This document shows positions 54,440 through 64,000 of a DNA stretch of 64,000 bases, piece after piece. Position numbers and translations under genes: made by a program. Source of the stretch: Rhizoctonia solani (taxonomy: Eukaryota > Basidiomycota > Agaricomycetes > Cantharellales > Ceratobasidiaceae); contig NC_057385.1 in NCBI RefSeq assembly GCF_016906535.1, positions 496,001 to 560,000 of the forward strand, read 5' to 3'. Positions within the stretch are counted from its first letter, which is position 1, and every line of letters starts with the position of its first letter. A model generated the notes under the pieces. That model had not been told where the DNA came from. It saw only the letters and a list, made by a program, of their open reading frames with translations, and did no database searches.

Positions 54440-56357
54440 CGGTGTAAGCTCTGGGATGTTATGTATACGTACCTTTACTTTGTCCTGATCTTCCTTTGCC
54501 TTCTTGTTGGCGGCTCGTGTTGCAGCAGCTTTGTTTGTAGCTGCTTTCCTGATCTCCGCCTTTGACATAACAGGGGCTGGAACACTCTTTGTGGTCGGAA
54601 TGGACGTTGAACTGGAGGTACCCTGTGACGAAAGTGTTTTGGCTTGGGTAACACGCGCAGCGTGTAGTGGGGAGGCGGGTAATGGCTAGCAAACATAAAA
54701 ACAGACTCGGATTATCAAGTTAGCAAATTGGGTATATATGCTTACCGTTTTGAAATTTTGATAAGTTTTGTGCGAGCCAGGGTCTTTAGGGCAGCAACCT
54801 ACAAAGGATCAAATAATTTTGGTGGGACGAATATCATATAAAGCCACAACAAAGACTTACAGTTTCCCCCTTCCCCTTCTTTGGTGCAGGTATCTCAACC
54901 TCGGATACAGCGTCATCGTCTCGTGCTTTGCGCTTGCAAGACGCTGTTGCCTTGTTCTTCTACAGTAGTGAATGCATTAGACAAGAGACCCAACTAAAGG
55001 TTGGGACATACCTTCCAAGTGGTTATTTTGCAATCTTCTCCCTCGTCCAAGTCCATATCATCCTCTTGCGGAGCAAACGGCGACTTTGCTGGGATGACCA
55101 ATTGGGCTCCTGGATGCTGTGGAGGTCCTCCGCGGTTGGCCGTGCCTTCGGTTCTTTAGGTTGCAATCCCCTCTTGATGACGTTAACGTTACTATCCAGG
55201 TTTACTTCAGCGTTGTTGGGAATAATTTGTTCCTGGCTCTTGACATTGCTTGATGCTGTTGCCTGAACCGGAGGCTACGTATACAAGAATATTAATGGCA
55301 ATTACAAGATAGCTTTGACAGCTTACCTCCGTGTCCTCATCTTCATCCACGACCCGGCTTGCTTGCTTCTCCTTTGGCCGTCGTACTAGTATTGGATTGT
55401 GAGCAATTGTATTTGTAGGTGGATATTAAAATACAAACACTTCTGGTTGGAGCTTGAACTACTGTTCACCGTTGCTGGTGCTGTAGCTTGGTTCTTGGTT
55501 TCCCCTGGCTCTGTCATCTACATTGGGATTTTTCAGAGGGTAGATAATATTCAAAAATACTTGAGCTATATACCTCTCGACCTGTGTCCTTGTTCTCATT
55601 CTTATTGGATCTTGACGCTGGTGTGAAACTATAAGCATAGTACTAGAAGATAAGTTTTGAAAGGCCCACGTTTGTTGTTTGCTAAGTTTTGATGTGACTC
55701 CGATGAGGTTTTAGCATCGATTGGAGTGACTGCCTAATGAACCAATCTGGGTCGGAGATCTTCTGCTGTATCTTGGGTTGTGATATGATCATCTACGCCA
55801 TATAGACATAAAAGTCAATTTCAGATGATCTACAGGATTGACCATCACTTACCTGAGTCACTGTGTCCGCAATGGATTGTTGAGTACGCTGGTTGTTGAT
55901 ACTAAGCCGGGTATCTACCCCCTGGCTAACCGCAATGTTCCTGAGCTCCGCCTATATGATAGATATATATATATCTCAACTAGCAGTAATGTAAGGCCAA
56001 AATCAGCAACATACCTTGAAGATGCCCACATCCTATTGGCTAGTCCACTTAATACCTGTACATTGAAACTCTCCTTAGGCCCTGGTTTCTTGAAGTCCGT
56101 GAAGCCTAAGAGTTGCACAGTGTGGTTTGGTACTAGCACCATTACCAAGCTGTGAGTCCAAGCCAAGAATACTTTCTGTGGGACGTACCAACTGGATTCT
56201 CATTGCTTGAATTGCCCTCAAGCACTGTTGCCAGGTTAGTATTTAGCCATTGGTAATGATATGCCAACGTACTACTAATCATCTTGTTCAATTTGGCTCT
56301 GTCTTCATAAAGCTTCTTGAGTTGAGCAGCCTGGATGTTGGATGGATTGGTAGGCAT
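54440..56357 (-). CDS. Multi-exon gene for a disordered, Lys/Pro-rich protein
   Basis: From 56357: MPTNPSNIQAAQLKKLYEDR with a short helical start, then an exon LVMVLVPNHTVQLLGFTDF with KESFNVQVLSGLANRMWASS, then AELRNIAVSQGVDTRLSINN and TQQSIADTVTQ. Later exons give ISDPDWFIRQSL (about 55740), KQASRVVDEDEDTE (about 55340), PFAPQEDDMDLDEGEDCKIT (about 55060), ASCKARDDDAVSEVEIPAPK (about 54910) and KAEIRKAATNKAAATRAANK (about 54540). Plausible GT-AG borders separate the pieces (for example GTATGT...CATATAG at 55953-56016). The mix of acidic and Ala/Lys-rich segments suggests a nuclear protein. No family is recognised, and the exact exon chain is uncertain. Confidence 0.5.
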
Positions 56358-56744
56358 AGCTCAATGAACGAGGCAAAGAGGGGTTGGAACCAATGGCTGA
56401 TGTTGAAGGCAGGTGGTATGGCTAAGTTGAAACATTGTTCAACAGCCCTTTTGAGGCGAAAGGAGGACCCTGAGAGTCCCAAAAGCAGCTGTCAGCTGGC
56501 ACTTCCAAGCAGATGTTCACAATGCCCAAAAGGCCTAGATACTTATTAGATACCTTGGTATATGTGTTAAACTATAGTATTATACTAGTAGCAGGAATGG
56601 CAATGGTAGTATACATGAATCAAACTAGGAGTACATGCATTAGGCCTGAGATCCAAGGACACATTCTTCCCTCATGCCCTAGTCATAATCTATACTCTCA
56701 AGCTATTCAGTATATGCCAATATGGGATCAACTTACATGATGCA

Positions 56745-57457
56745 TAAAGGCAAACAACTTGTCAGCTATGCCCAAGTTGGCAAAAGGAATGCTGAACCAT
56801 TTGCCAAACAATTTCACTGAGTTGGAGATTTTGAGGAGGTAAAATGGAACAAGGCCCAGAGTTTAGGGAGGTTGTTCTACAAGCAGATTAGCATTTGGTA
56901 ATCTGAGAGGACAGTGCAACTCACTTGGAGAGGGGTACCATTCAGAATAAGACAATAGCAAGAAGAGTAGAACTGGTTAAGAGTTTGAGAAAGTCAACTT
57001 TGAGTATTCTTCATACAATACCCCTTGTCTGTGTATAATCTCATCAATCAAACACCTTGACTTGGTGGAATACTACTCACCAATAATCATGTGCACCCAT
57101 TTGATCTTGCTCAAGGAGGGCCAATCCTTGATGATATATTCAAAGATTGTCAGCAGAACTTGGAAATTCTGGGTGCAGAGATTAAGTTGGATTGTGCAGC
57201 ACACATTGGGAGAACCCTTGTACACAACTGTGACAATTGAGGGCACCCATTTGTTAAACTCAAGTGTCCAGTTGGTAAGTGTAGACAGAGGAACAATGAT
57301 GAGATAGGACCTGTGCAACTTTTGCATTTGATGAGGAAAAAGACAAGAGAGATTGTTTGGATAGTTTTTCCAAGACCCTACCAAGGTGGGTAATAATTTT
57401 TCTACAAAAACCAAATGGGAGACTCACCATCTTGTTGGCAAGAATCCTGTTGAGACA
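56745..57457 (-). pseudogene. Relic of a SWI/SNF-type ATPase (Snf2/Sth1-like)
   Basis: Minus-strand fragments in the order of a Snf2 ATPase: LNRILANKM (degenerate motif I, ILADEMG in the family), an intron-like gap, YLIIVPLSTLTNWTLEFNKW, VVYKGSPN, FQVLLTIFEYIIKDWPSLSK, IKWVHMIIGE (expected IIDE), then NGTPLQ, an intron-like gap, NNLPKLWALF and ISNSVKLFGKWFSIPFANLG. Key residues are lost (GKT and DEGH). The retained intron-like gaps suggest copying from genomic DNA, not mRNA. The relic is cut at its 5' end by the B LTR at 57458. Confidence 0.8.
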
Positions 57458-58458
57458 TGTTGTATGCCAACTGTAAGGTTGGGTACACACTGGGAGGCAG
57501 GTGCTTAAGGCCATACTAAACAATGTGAATCTGCTATCTAGGCTAACTACTGCTATCCTAAACCACTTAAGGCAGTGCTAAGCTATCTACTCACAATGGG
57601 TGAGGGCCTTAGGCCAGTGAGGGTGGTGACTTCTGGGGCTAAGGTGTGAGCAAAGGACCTATGGGAGTCCAACTACTTAGCTGATCTACTGAAACCTGTC
57701 TGTGAGGAGAGACAAGGTAAAATCAACTTGGTGTCTCCAAGCAATTTCCCTGCTGTATTTATACATGAGAGAAGACTATTTACAAATGGGCAAGTTGTGT
57801 GAAAAGAAGTTCTAAGAATAGGAGAAGCATGCTGCATGTCATAAACAAAAAATAGAACTAGCCGGAATTGAACCAGCTTGACCACTAAGCCATAGAGCCC
57901 TATTATTCCTCTGCTGACAACCCATGATTCACCTGCTACCCCCCAATTTGGGCTTGGGCCAGCATGCAACCACTTGTACTGGTCATGTGACCGTGTCCAG
58001 GACACTGCCCCTTTTTGGGTGGGCAGCGCCCCTGTGAAAAGTTTTCCCATGGTGGGAATAGAACTGGTGTCCTTCCAAGTTCTACCAAGTGTCATAAACA
58101 GAGGAAAATAGAACTAGCCGGAATTGAACCAGCTTGACCACTAAGCCATAGAGCCCTATTATTCCTCTGCTGACAACCCATGATTACACCTGCTACCCCC
58201 CAAATTTGGGCTTGGGCCAGCATGCAACCACTTGTACTGGTCATGTGACCGTGTCCAGGACACTGCATGCTGCGCAGAAGCATGGATTTGCAATAAGCAC
58301 CCTTGGCACAGCATCTCAGCAAGTCTTGGTGCAGCATCTTGGCATAGTAAGCACCAAGATCATGTGATCAAAAAACAAAAGATATTGAGTCCATAAAAAA
58401 TACTAAAAATAGAGAAAGATAGTGTGATTCCAATGGTATAATTCTTGAGGGTGTAACA
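57458..58458 (-). repeat. Family B LTR containing a TRIM element
   Basis: Minus-oriented: TGTTGTATGCC... to GTGTAACA. Without the 426-bp TRIM and its duplicate it is 570 bp, the usual B length. No 5-bp target duplicate is seen at the ends (AGACA versus CATGC). Confidence 0.82.
57837..58262 (-). mobile_element. TRIM-like element with tRNA-like LTRs
   Basis: Two direct terminal repeats (57837-58004, 168 bp; 58090-58262, 173 bp) flank an 85-bp interior, and CTGCA is duplicated on both sides (57832-57836 and 58263-58267). The ends are TGTCATAAAC and GTCCAGGACA. On the minus strand the interior starts CT then TGGTAGAACTTGG, the position of a tRNA-type PBS, and ends AAAAAGGGGCAG, a purine tract. 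Each LTR has on the minus strand A-box TGGCTTAGTGG (58138-58148) and B-box GGTTCAATTCC (58120-58130), folding as a 4-bp D-arm and 5-bp T-arm, with a T4 run just downstream (58105-58108). Confidence 0.8.
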
Positions 58459-58531
58459 CATGCATTATCTATTTGTAATTAGTTGATCCTTGTGTATATA
58501 TACAGCAGGAAAATTGCTTGGAGACACCAAG
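58459..58531 (+). repeat. Small LTR fragments
   Basis: It contains a piece resembling A-LTR sequence (ATTTGTAATTAGTT) followed by a B-LTR piece from TATATATACAGCAGG to CACCAAG, which ends inside the B self-primer where the next A LTR starts. Confidence 0.5.
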
Positions 58532-58656
58532 TGTCCTAGATGTCTGTAGGGATGTCAAGGCAGTGGGCGCTTGTGGCCATATGTATCTATGTGAAAACCA
58601 TGTAAGGTGGTGGAAGTGCTACCTACAACAACTAGCTATGTATCTACAATGACCAG

Positions 58657-59787
58657 TGTCCTGAACTCTGTAAGGATGTCAAGGAGGTGGGCACTTGCAG
58701 CTGGGAACAACTATTTAAGGACCACTTAAGGTGGTGGGCAAGCTACCTATGACAACAACCAACTATACTATGGTGACTAAGGCTGTAAGGGCAATACCAA
58801 ACTATGTAAGTACAACAAGGAAGCCGCTTAAGGTGGTGTAGACTGGTATGGACTTAGTGGATTCTGGGCAGTAAGGCCTTGTACAATGTGTGATGCAACA
58901 AGAGGTAATTGACCTGGGTGTTACCATGGTTGGTGGCCTCCTTATATATTACAGAGGTGATCTAATTACAAATACACTATATCCAATCCTGTGTCCAATA
59001 AGAACCCCATTCTGCAGTTGGACTTACTCATGCATATGTGTCACTGACGTGTCATGATGATGTCATAGGTGGGAGGTGGCTATGTGTTACACCCTCCTAA
59101 CATATACCATTGGATTTGCCTAATTTTCCTGATATTTTACTATTTTTTATGGACTTGTTATCTTCTACTTTTTGATCACGTGATCTTGGCGCTTACTATG
59201 CCAAGATGCCATGCCAAGGGCGCTTAGGAGAAATCCACGCTTCTGCGCAGCTGCAGCACAATTCTTTTTCACATGTATAACTTCCTTTCTCACGCACACA
59301 GACCATGTAGATAAGTGCCCATTTGATTATATATACAGCAGGAAAATCACTTGGAGACCCCAAGTTGATTTTACCTTGTCTCATATTCATTGAGGAGGAT
59401 AACCCAGCCAGCTAAGTAGCCAGCCCCCATCAGCAGTAGCACTCACCCTCATCTTCACTCATCACACCTCCCAGGCCTCAGGCCCCTTTGTATCAACAGT
59501 AGTTAGTAGTAAGTTGCCTTAAGCAGCAGTAGTATAGCCTTAGATAGTTGGTTACATAAGTAGTGTAGTAGTTGTATGGCCCTAAGCGCCCGCCTCACTA
59601 GCAAGTACCTACCTTACAGTGGTGTACAACACTATGTGTGCTGAATAAGTGCAGAAGGGGACATGGCTTGACACTTAGTGTATGAGATAAGCACTGATGT
59701 CATGTGATCAAAAATGTTGTCTGTTTGCCTTTGTTCAAATTTGAGAAAATGGGGATAAATTCCCTGGTATCAAGTGTGTCTACAACA
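58657..59787 (-). repeat. Family A LTR (inner), split by a B LTR
   Basis: TGTCCTGAACTC...GTGTCTACAACA. After removing the B solo LTR it is 579 bp. The flanks ACCAG and CCAAG are similar but not equal, so the target duplicate has decayed or the join is more complex. Confidence 0.75.
59085..59631 (+). repeat. Solo LTR, family B
   Basis: 547 bp, TGTTACACCC...GTGTACAACA, with the target duplication CTATG (59080-59084 and 59632-59636). It contains TCACGTGAT, TATATATAC and the primer-like CAAGTTGATTTTAC. Confidence 0.93.
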
Positions 59788-60246
59788 CCAAGGCCATAAG
59801 GGCAATGACCAGCTATATCTACAATGAGCAAGCTGCTTAAGGCAGTGAGTACAGGTGTGAGACTTAGTGGTTACTGGGCTTAAGGCCCTTGTACAATATA
59901 GGATACAACAAGAGGTAATTGACCTGGGTGTTACCATGGTTGGTTGGCCTCCTTAAATATTCTACAGTAGAGCTATTTACAAATGCAAGATACCAAATAT
60001 GTAATCCAATAAGAACCCTGCTCCTGCTGTGGTCTTACTTATGCCTACATGTCACTGATGTGTTATAATGACATCATTGAGGTGGAGGTGGCTACAATGC
60101 TGACTAAGCAAGGAGGGGGATGTGGCAAGGCACTTAGCATATGGTATAAGTGCCAAAGTCATGTGATTGAAAAGGTTGTCTGTTTAACTTTGTTTAAATT
60201 TGAGAAATTAGGAATAAATTCCCTTGGTATATGTGTGTCTACAACA

Positions 60247-60619
60247 GAATCAATCTTACCATATTGAGAATGTGTTTGATGGCTCTGATGAGATCAGCAA
60301 CCCATTGAATTAAGATTGGGTTTTCCCCATTGGTTCTGGTTATATATGTGCTTAATACATTGACAACAGCCAAGAGATTGGGGCCATGGCTCTTCAATTC
60401 AATGGGAGACCCATCTGCAGTTGCACAACATTGGAATGCAACTGCCAGTGTGTGATTGACAGAGCCCTGGGGCAATCCAGTGTGCTCAGTCCACTTGTCA
60501 TCTAGGATGAAGTTCTGAAAGGGGTAGTGTGACCCAGTGGTTGGGGCCTTGGGCAGCAGACATGGGATGAGGGAGCAAAGTCTCCCAAGGTTCCAAGCAA
60601 TGTCCTGGGGAAGCAGCAT
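60247..60619 (-). pseudogene. Truncated coding relic of unknown family
   Basis: A clean minus-strand frame of about 120 codons (MLLPQDIAWNLGRLCSLIPC, later NFILDDKWTEHTGLPQGSVN and ADGSPIELKSHGPNLLAVVN) runs into the A LTR at its 3' end. The residues look like real protein, but I do not recognise a family. Confidence 0.4.
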
Positions 60620-61083
60620 TGCATTTGGTTAGCTCAAAATCTTAGGAATGTATCCAAAACAAGCATGTGTTATGAAATTTTTGAGTGGCTGAGTAGATAC
60701 TACACATGACCACTATTGGCCCACAAGTTTTACCACAATTGCCCAATGGTGCCCAATGGTACCCAAGCATTTCAACTTGTCCATGTATCATTACATAATC
60801 AAGTAACTTACAGGCCAAAACCCACCCCTCCTTTCTTACATGTAAATAACCACTGTAAATAATGTTTGTAACTATTTATGTAAGTATCTTTGGATTTCTA
60901 ATGGTACCCTAACAACCACCATGACCACCAGTTGGAGCACTTGTTGAGGATTTTGCAGGTCTGTTTTGCACAATGTTTGTCAGACCAAAGCTCTTGAACA
61001 TCAGCAGCACAGAGAACAGAAGCACTGTCCCACAGTTGCAAAATTGTTGCCACCAACCAAAATGCCTGTGCAAGGATGGGTAA

Positions 61084-61965
61084 TGTCATGACCTTCATTG
61101 GCATGTGTCACAACCCACTCCATTGTTCCCATGAGTCCTGACCTTGTCAAGCCTCCAACACACTCATGTTGCACACCAACATGACCGCAAGCACGCATAT
61201 ACTCTCACTTATGCACTCAGAACCCCCAGGTTCCCACATATAAGAGCCTTATGGTCAACATGGCTGGACTTAGTGATATTCTCTAAGTCCAGGTCACATG
61301 ACCTCCCCCCCTCCAGTCCTTTATCAAATACTATACTAAACTACTATGGATTTGAGGTGGGGGGGGATGTCATAATCTCTTCTATAATAATATATTATTC
61401 AGACCTTGCCTGTGGGCCTTAACATTGGCCCACAGCTAGGGGGGTGGGGGGAGTGCAATGTCCACCAGCAACTTATATTATTAGTATATCACTGTGCATC
61501 ATATATACCATATATATCTTTGTCAGTGGATATATATGGTAATAACCCCTCCAGATATGGGTTATGACAGCATGACATGATTTTTTACCATTTTCTATCT
61601 TTTTCCAGAATAATTTCCTTTTTTGGTATATATTTATGACTCATCAAGATCATGTGACATATTTGATATATGATGTGAAATTGTAAAATGACTCATGCTT
61701 TGTAACTGTTGTTTCTGATGTGGCTCTTTTTATGTATATAAGCCAGGTCAAGTTGCTGCTAGAACAGCAAGACTTGACCTCTTTGTCAATTCATCCTAAG
61801 CTCACTCTTACCCTTTGTCCAGGCCCCTAGTTGGCCATTAGTGCACCTTTACTATAAACCCATAACCCAGGCCTTGTTGCCCTCTACCCTGTCTGATAGT
61901 CCATTGGTGATAGGGCCACAGATTTTAAGCCCACTTGTATCATAGGTCCAAGCTTGGTTGTGACA
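61084..61965 (+). repeat. Solo LTR, family E, with a nested D LTR
   Basis: TGTCATGACC...GTGACA with the target duplication GGTAA (61079-61083 and 61966-61970). After removing the D LTR and its duplicate it is 413 bp. Confidence 0.92.
61106..61569 (+). repeat. Solo LTR, family D
   Basis: 464 bp, TGTCACAACCC...GGGTTATGACA, inside the E LTR with the target duplication GCATG (61101-61105 and 61570-61574). It is the only complete D LTR in the window and sets the D boundaries used at 1826-4609. Confidence 0.92.
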
Positions 61966-62101
61966 GGTAAACTTGGACATGCAGTCCTTCAGTTCCATGT
62001 TATGACCAAAAAGGAAGAGCAAAAGTGCATTGAACATATCTCCAAGGAGTGTCTCAAGGTGCTCAAGGCAGACAATGATGGTAAGTTGATAGATTTGCAT
62101 T

Positions 62102-62674
62102 TGTTGTAGACACATTCAATACCAGGGAATTTATTCCCATTTTCTTGATTTTAAACAAAGGCAAATGGACAACATTTTTGATCACATGACTTTGGCGCTT
62201 ATATCATACGCTAAGCGCCAAGCCACGCCCCAACCCGCGCTGACCTCAGCATACATAGCCACCTCCACCTGATGACATCACTATGACACATCAGTGACAC
62301 ATATGCATGAGTAAGGCCAACTGCGGATTGGGGTTCTTATTTGATACGGTATTGCATATAATTGTATTTGTAATTAGGTAGCTCTGTAATATATAAGGAG
62401 GCCAACCAACCATGGTAACACCCAGGTCAATTACCTCTTGTTGCTTCACACATTGTACAAGGGCCTTACAGCCCGGTAAACCACTTAGTTACACGCCTTA
62501 AGTGTTGCCTTCACCATACATATGCAGCTTGTTGCCGCCTTACAGCGCGTGACCAACGTAGTTAGTTAGTTTGTTGTTGTAGGGTACTCCACCACCGCCT
62601 TAAGCAGTTATACTGTATTAGTCACATGGCCACAAGCGCCCGCGCCCTTGACGTCCATACAGACATCTAGGACA
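62102..62674 (+). repeat. Solo LTR, family A
   Basis: 573 bp, TGTTGTAGACAC...TCTAGGACA, with the target duplication GCATT (62097-62101 and 62675-62679). It lies in the intron-like part of the host gene relic. Confidence 0.93.
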
Positions 62675-62708
62675 GCATTGCTTTCAAACTGACACTTGCC
62701 ACAGAGGC

Positions 62709-62992
62709 TGTTGTAACCACACTGTAAGGTGGGTTACTTGCTAGTGGGGCAGGCGCTTAAGGCTGTACTACTACAATGCAAGTCTGACTAATCTTTAGGC
62801 TAACTACTGACTAACCACTTAAGGCAGTGCTGAGGGGTCTATAGATGATGGGTAGGGGCCTTAGGCCAGTGAGGGTGGTGATAACTACTGCAATCTGTGT
62901 ATCTACTGAGTAAAGGAGGCCTATGGGGGCCTGGACTACTTAGCTGGTTTGTTAGACCTGTCTGTAATGAAGACAAGGTAAAATTGACTTGG
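62709..62992 (-). repeat. Family B LTR fragment
   Basis: Minus-oriented B LTR from its 3' end (TGTTGTAACCACACTG) up to GTAAAATTGACTTGG, where an A LTR takes over. The remaining B part is not found on the other side. Confidence 0.8.
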
Positions 62993-63175
62993 TGTTGTAG
63001 ACACACTCATACCAAGGAACTTTATTCTGATTTTCTCAATTTTAAACAAAGACAAATGGATAACATTTTCAATCATGTGACTTTGGTGCTTATATCATAC
63101 ACTAAGCGCCTTGCCATGTCCCCCTCCTTGCTTAGTCATCATTGCAGCCACCTCCACCTTGACAATGTCACTATG
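62993..63175 (+). repeat. Family A LTR fragment
   Basis: Plus-oriented A LTR from TGTTGTAGACAC for about 180 bp, cut by the B LTR at 63176 after CTATG. Confidence 0.82.
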
Positions 63176-63920
63176 TGTTACACTCCCTTGAAATATACCA
63201 TTGGAATTGGACAATTTTTCTAATATTTTTACTATTTTTTATGGACTTGATATCTCATGTTTTTCAATCACGTGATCTTGGCGCTTATTATGCCAAGATG
63301 CTGTGCTGAGATGCCATGCCAAGGGCACTTAGGAGAAATCCACGCTTCTGCATAGCCTGCAGCACACTTCTCTTTCTTGCCAACTCTTCTTGCTCTCATG
63401 AGCACAGATTGCCTGTATTTAGTTCTCTTGTCTATATAAACAGCAGGAAAATTGCTTGGAAACCCCAAGTCAATTTTACCTTGTCTCACAATCACAAGAC
63501 AGGTTATCAGAAGCCAGCTAAGTAGCCAGCTACCAGTAGTTCTCACGCTCACCCCTTACTTTAACTTACCACACCTCCAGGCCTCAGGCCCCTTCACTCT
63601 GACAGTAGTTAGTTAGTGTCATAAACAGAGGAAAATAGAACTAGCCGGAATTGAACCAGCTTGACCACTAAGCCATAGAGCCCTATTATTCCTCTGCTGA
63701 CAACCCATGATTACACCTGCTACCCCCCAAATTTGGGCTTGGGCCAGCATGCAACCACTTGTACTGGTCATGTGACCATGTCCAGGACAGTTAGATGTTG
63801 CCTTAAGTGACTTAGAGTACAGTAGTATAGCCTTGACTGTTAGATTAGTCAACTTTACCTTGTATTAGACATGGCCCTAAGTGCCTGCCTCTAGTGTGTA
63901 CCCACCTTACAGTGGTGTAT
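63176..63920 (+). repeat. Family B LTR with a mini-LTR inside, 3' end cut
   Basis: It starts TGTTACACTCCC and includes the self-primer CAAGTCAATTTTACC (63468-63482). It is interrupted by the mini-LTR at 63617 and ends AGTGGTGTAT at a copia-type LTR start, lacking the final GCACAACA. Confidence 0.82.
63617..63789 (-). mobile_element. Solo LTR of the TRIM-like element
   Basis: 173 bp, nearly identical to 58090-58262, with the same TGTCATAAAC and GTCCAGGACA ends and the target duplication GTTAG (63612-63616 and 63790-63794). It proves that the repeat unit behaves as an LTR. Confidence 0.9.
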
Positions 63921-64000
63921 TGTTAGACTTGCAGAGGCAAAATGGATGACTAAGCAAGTGAGTGCCAAATCAAAGGGGACGGTGCAGACAAGTGTTGAGA
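63921..64000. repeat. Start of a copia-type LTR, cut by the window edge
   Basis: TGTTAGACTTGCAGAGGC... resembles 35122-35201 with small gaps. Confidence 0.55.

Larger units (their letters stand above)
58532..60246 (-). repeat. Family A LTR (outer), with nested A and B LTRs
   Basis: The left part is 58532-58656 (TGTCCTAGATGTC) and the right part 59788-60246 (to GTGTCTACAACA). Together they make about 584 bp, a whole A LTR. No target duplicate (CCAAG versus GAATC). Confidence 0.7.
61005..62708 (+). pseudogene. Host gene relic split by solo LTRs
   Basis: The plus-strand frame SAAQRTEALSHSCKIVATNQ (to about 61083) continues after removal of the E solo LTR and one GGTAA as MGKLGHAVLQFHVMTKKEEQ, then ECLKVLKADND at 62090. 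A splice donor GTAAGT follows, an A solo LTR sits in the intron, and an acceptor-like GCCACAG lies at 62698-62704. The family is unknown. The frame across the LTR scar is open. Confidence 0.5.

Noticed and set aside
57837..58262. Two tandem SINE copies
   Set aside because: The A- and B-boxes first suggested a SINE. TG...CA ends, 5-bp duplicates, a PBS/purine-tract interior and a solo copy fit LTR biology better.

Overview
The window is fungal nuclear DNA, most likely from an Agaricomycete. Host genes have many 40-65 bp GT-AG introns, and the repeats are Ty3/gypsy chromoviruses with chromodomain integrases. A Rhizoctonia-like (Ceratobasidiaceae) source is my inference from the general look of the retroelement proteins; no search was possible.

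Layout. Bases 1-36,284 are almost entirely retroelements. I use working family names A, B, C, D, E. Fragments of C and A (1-1825) precede a non-autonomous D element (1826-4609). A 1.5-kb C LTR (4610-26514) is inserted in D. C holds two solo LTRs and the chromovirus B1 (7026-26242). B1 contains chromovirus B2 (11174-24129), and B2 contains chromovirus E (15003-21714). Most of these insertions are proven by exact 5-bp target duplications. A second chromovirus, A2, lies on the minus strand (26794-34735) with another C LTR in its gag. A copia remnant follows (35726-36284).

Bases 36,390-51,971 are a gene island: a P-loop NTPase, a hAT transposase relic, the splicing factor SF3B4, a proline-rich protein, two tandem glyoxalase-like genes, a multi-pass membrane protein and an adhesin-like (DUF4097/DUF7330-type) protein. 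A decayed Tc1/mariner element (52032-53265), a gene for a disordered protein (54440-56357) and a relic of a SWI/SNF ATPase (56745-57457) come next.

Bases 57,458-64,000 are again nested LTRs. They include a 426-bp TRIM-like element whose LTR carries a tRNA-like D-arm/T-arm pair, and split relics of a host gene.

How the elements work. Families A, B and E all carry a primer-binding site 2 nt after the 5' LTR that is complementary to a 13-14 nt stretch about 30 nt downstream of the LTR TATA box, the arrangement expected for Tf1-type self-priming. All four readable gag-pol junctions have pol in the -1 frame behind a GGGAAAA heptamer. Most nonsense changes and all the differences I compared between the two E LTRs are CpG transitions, mostly TCG to TTG, which points to RIP-like or methylation-driven decay.
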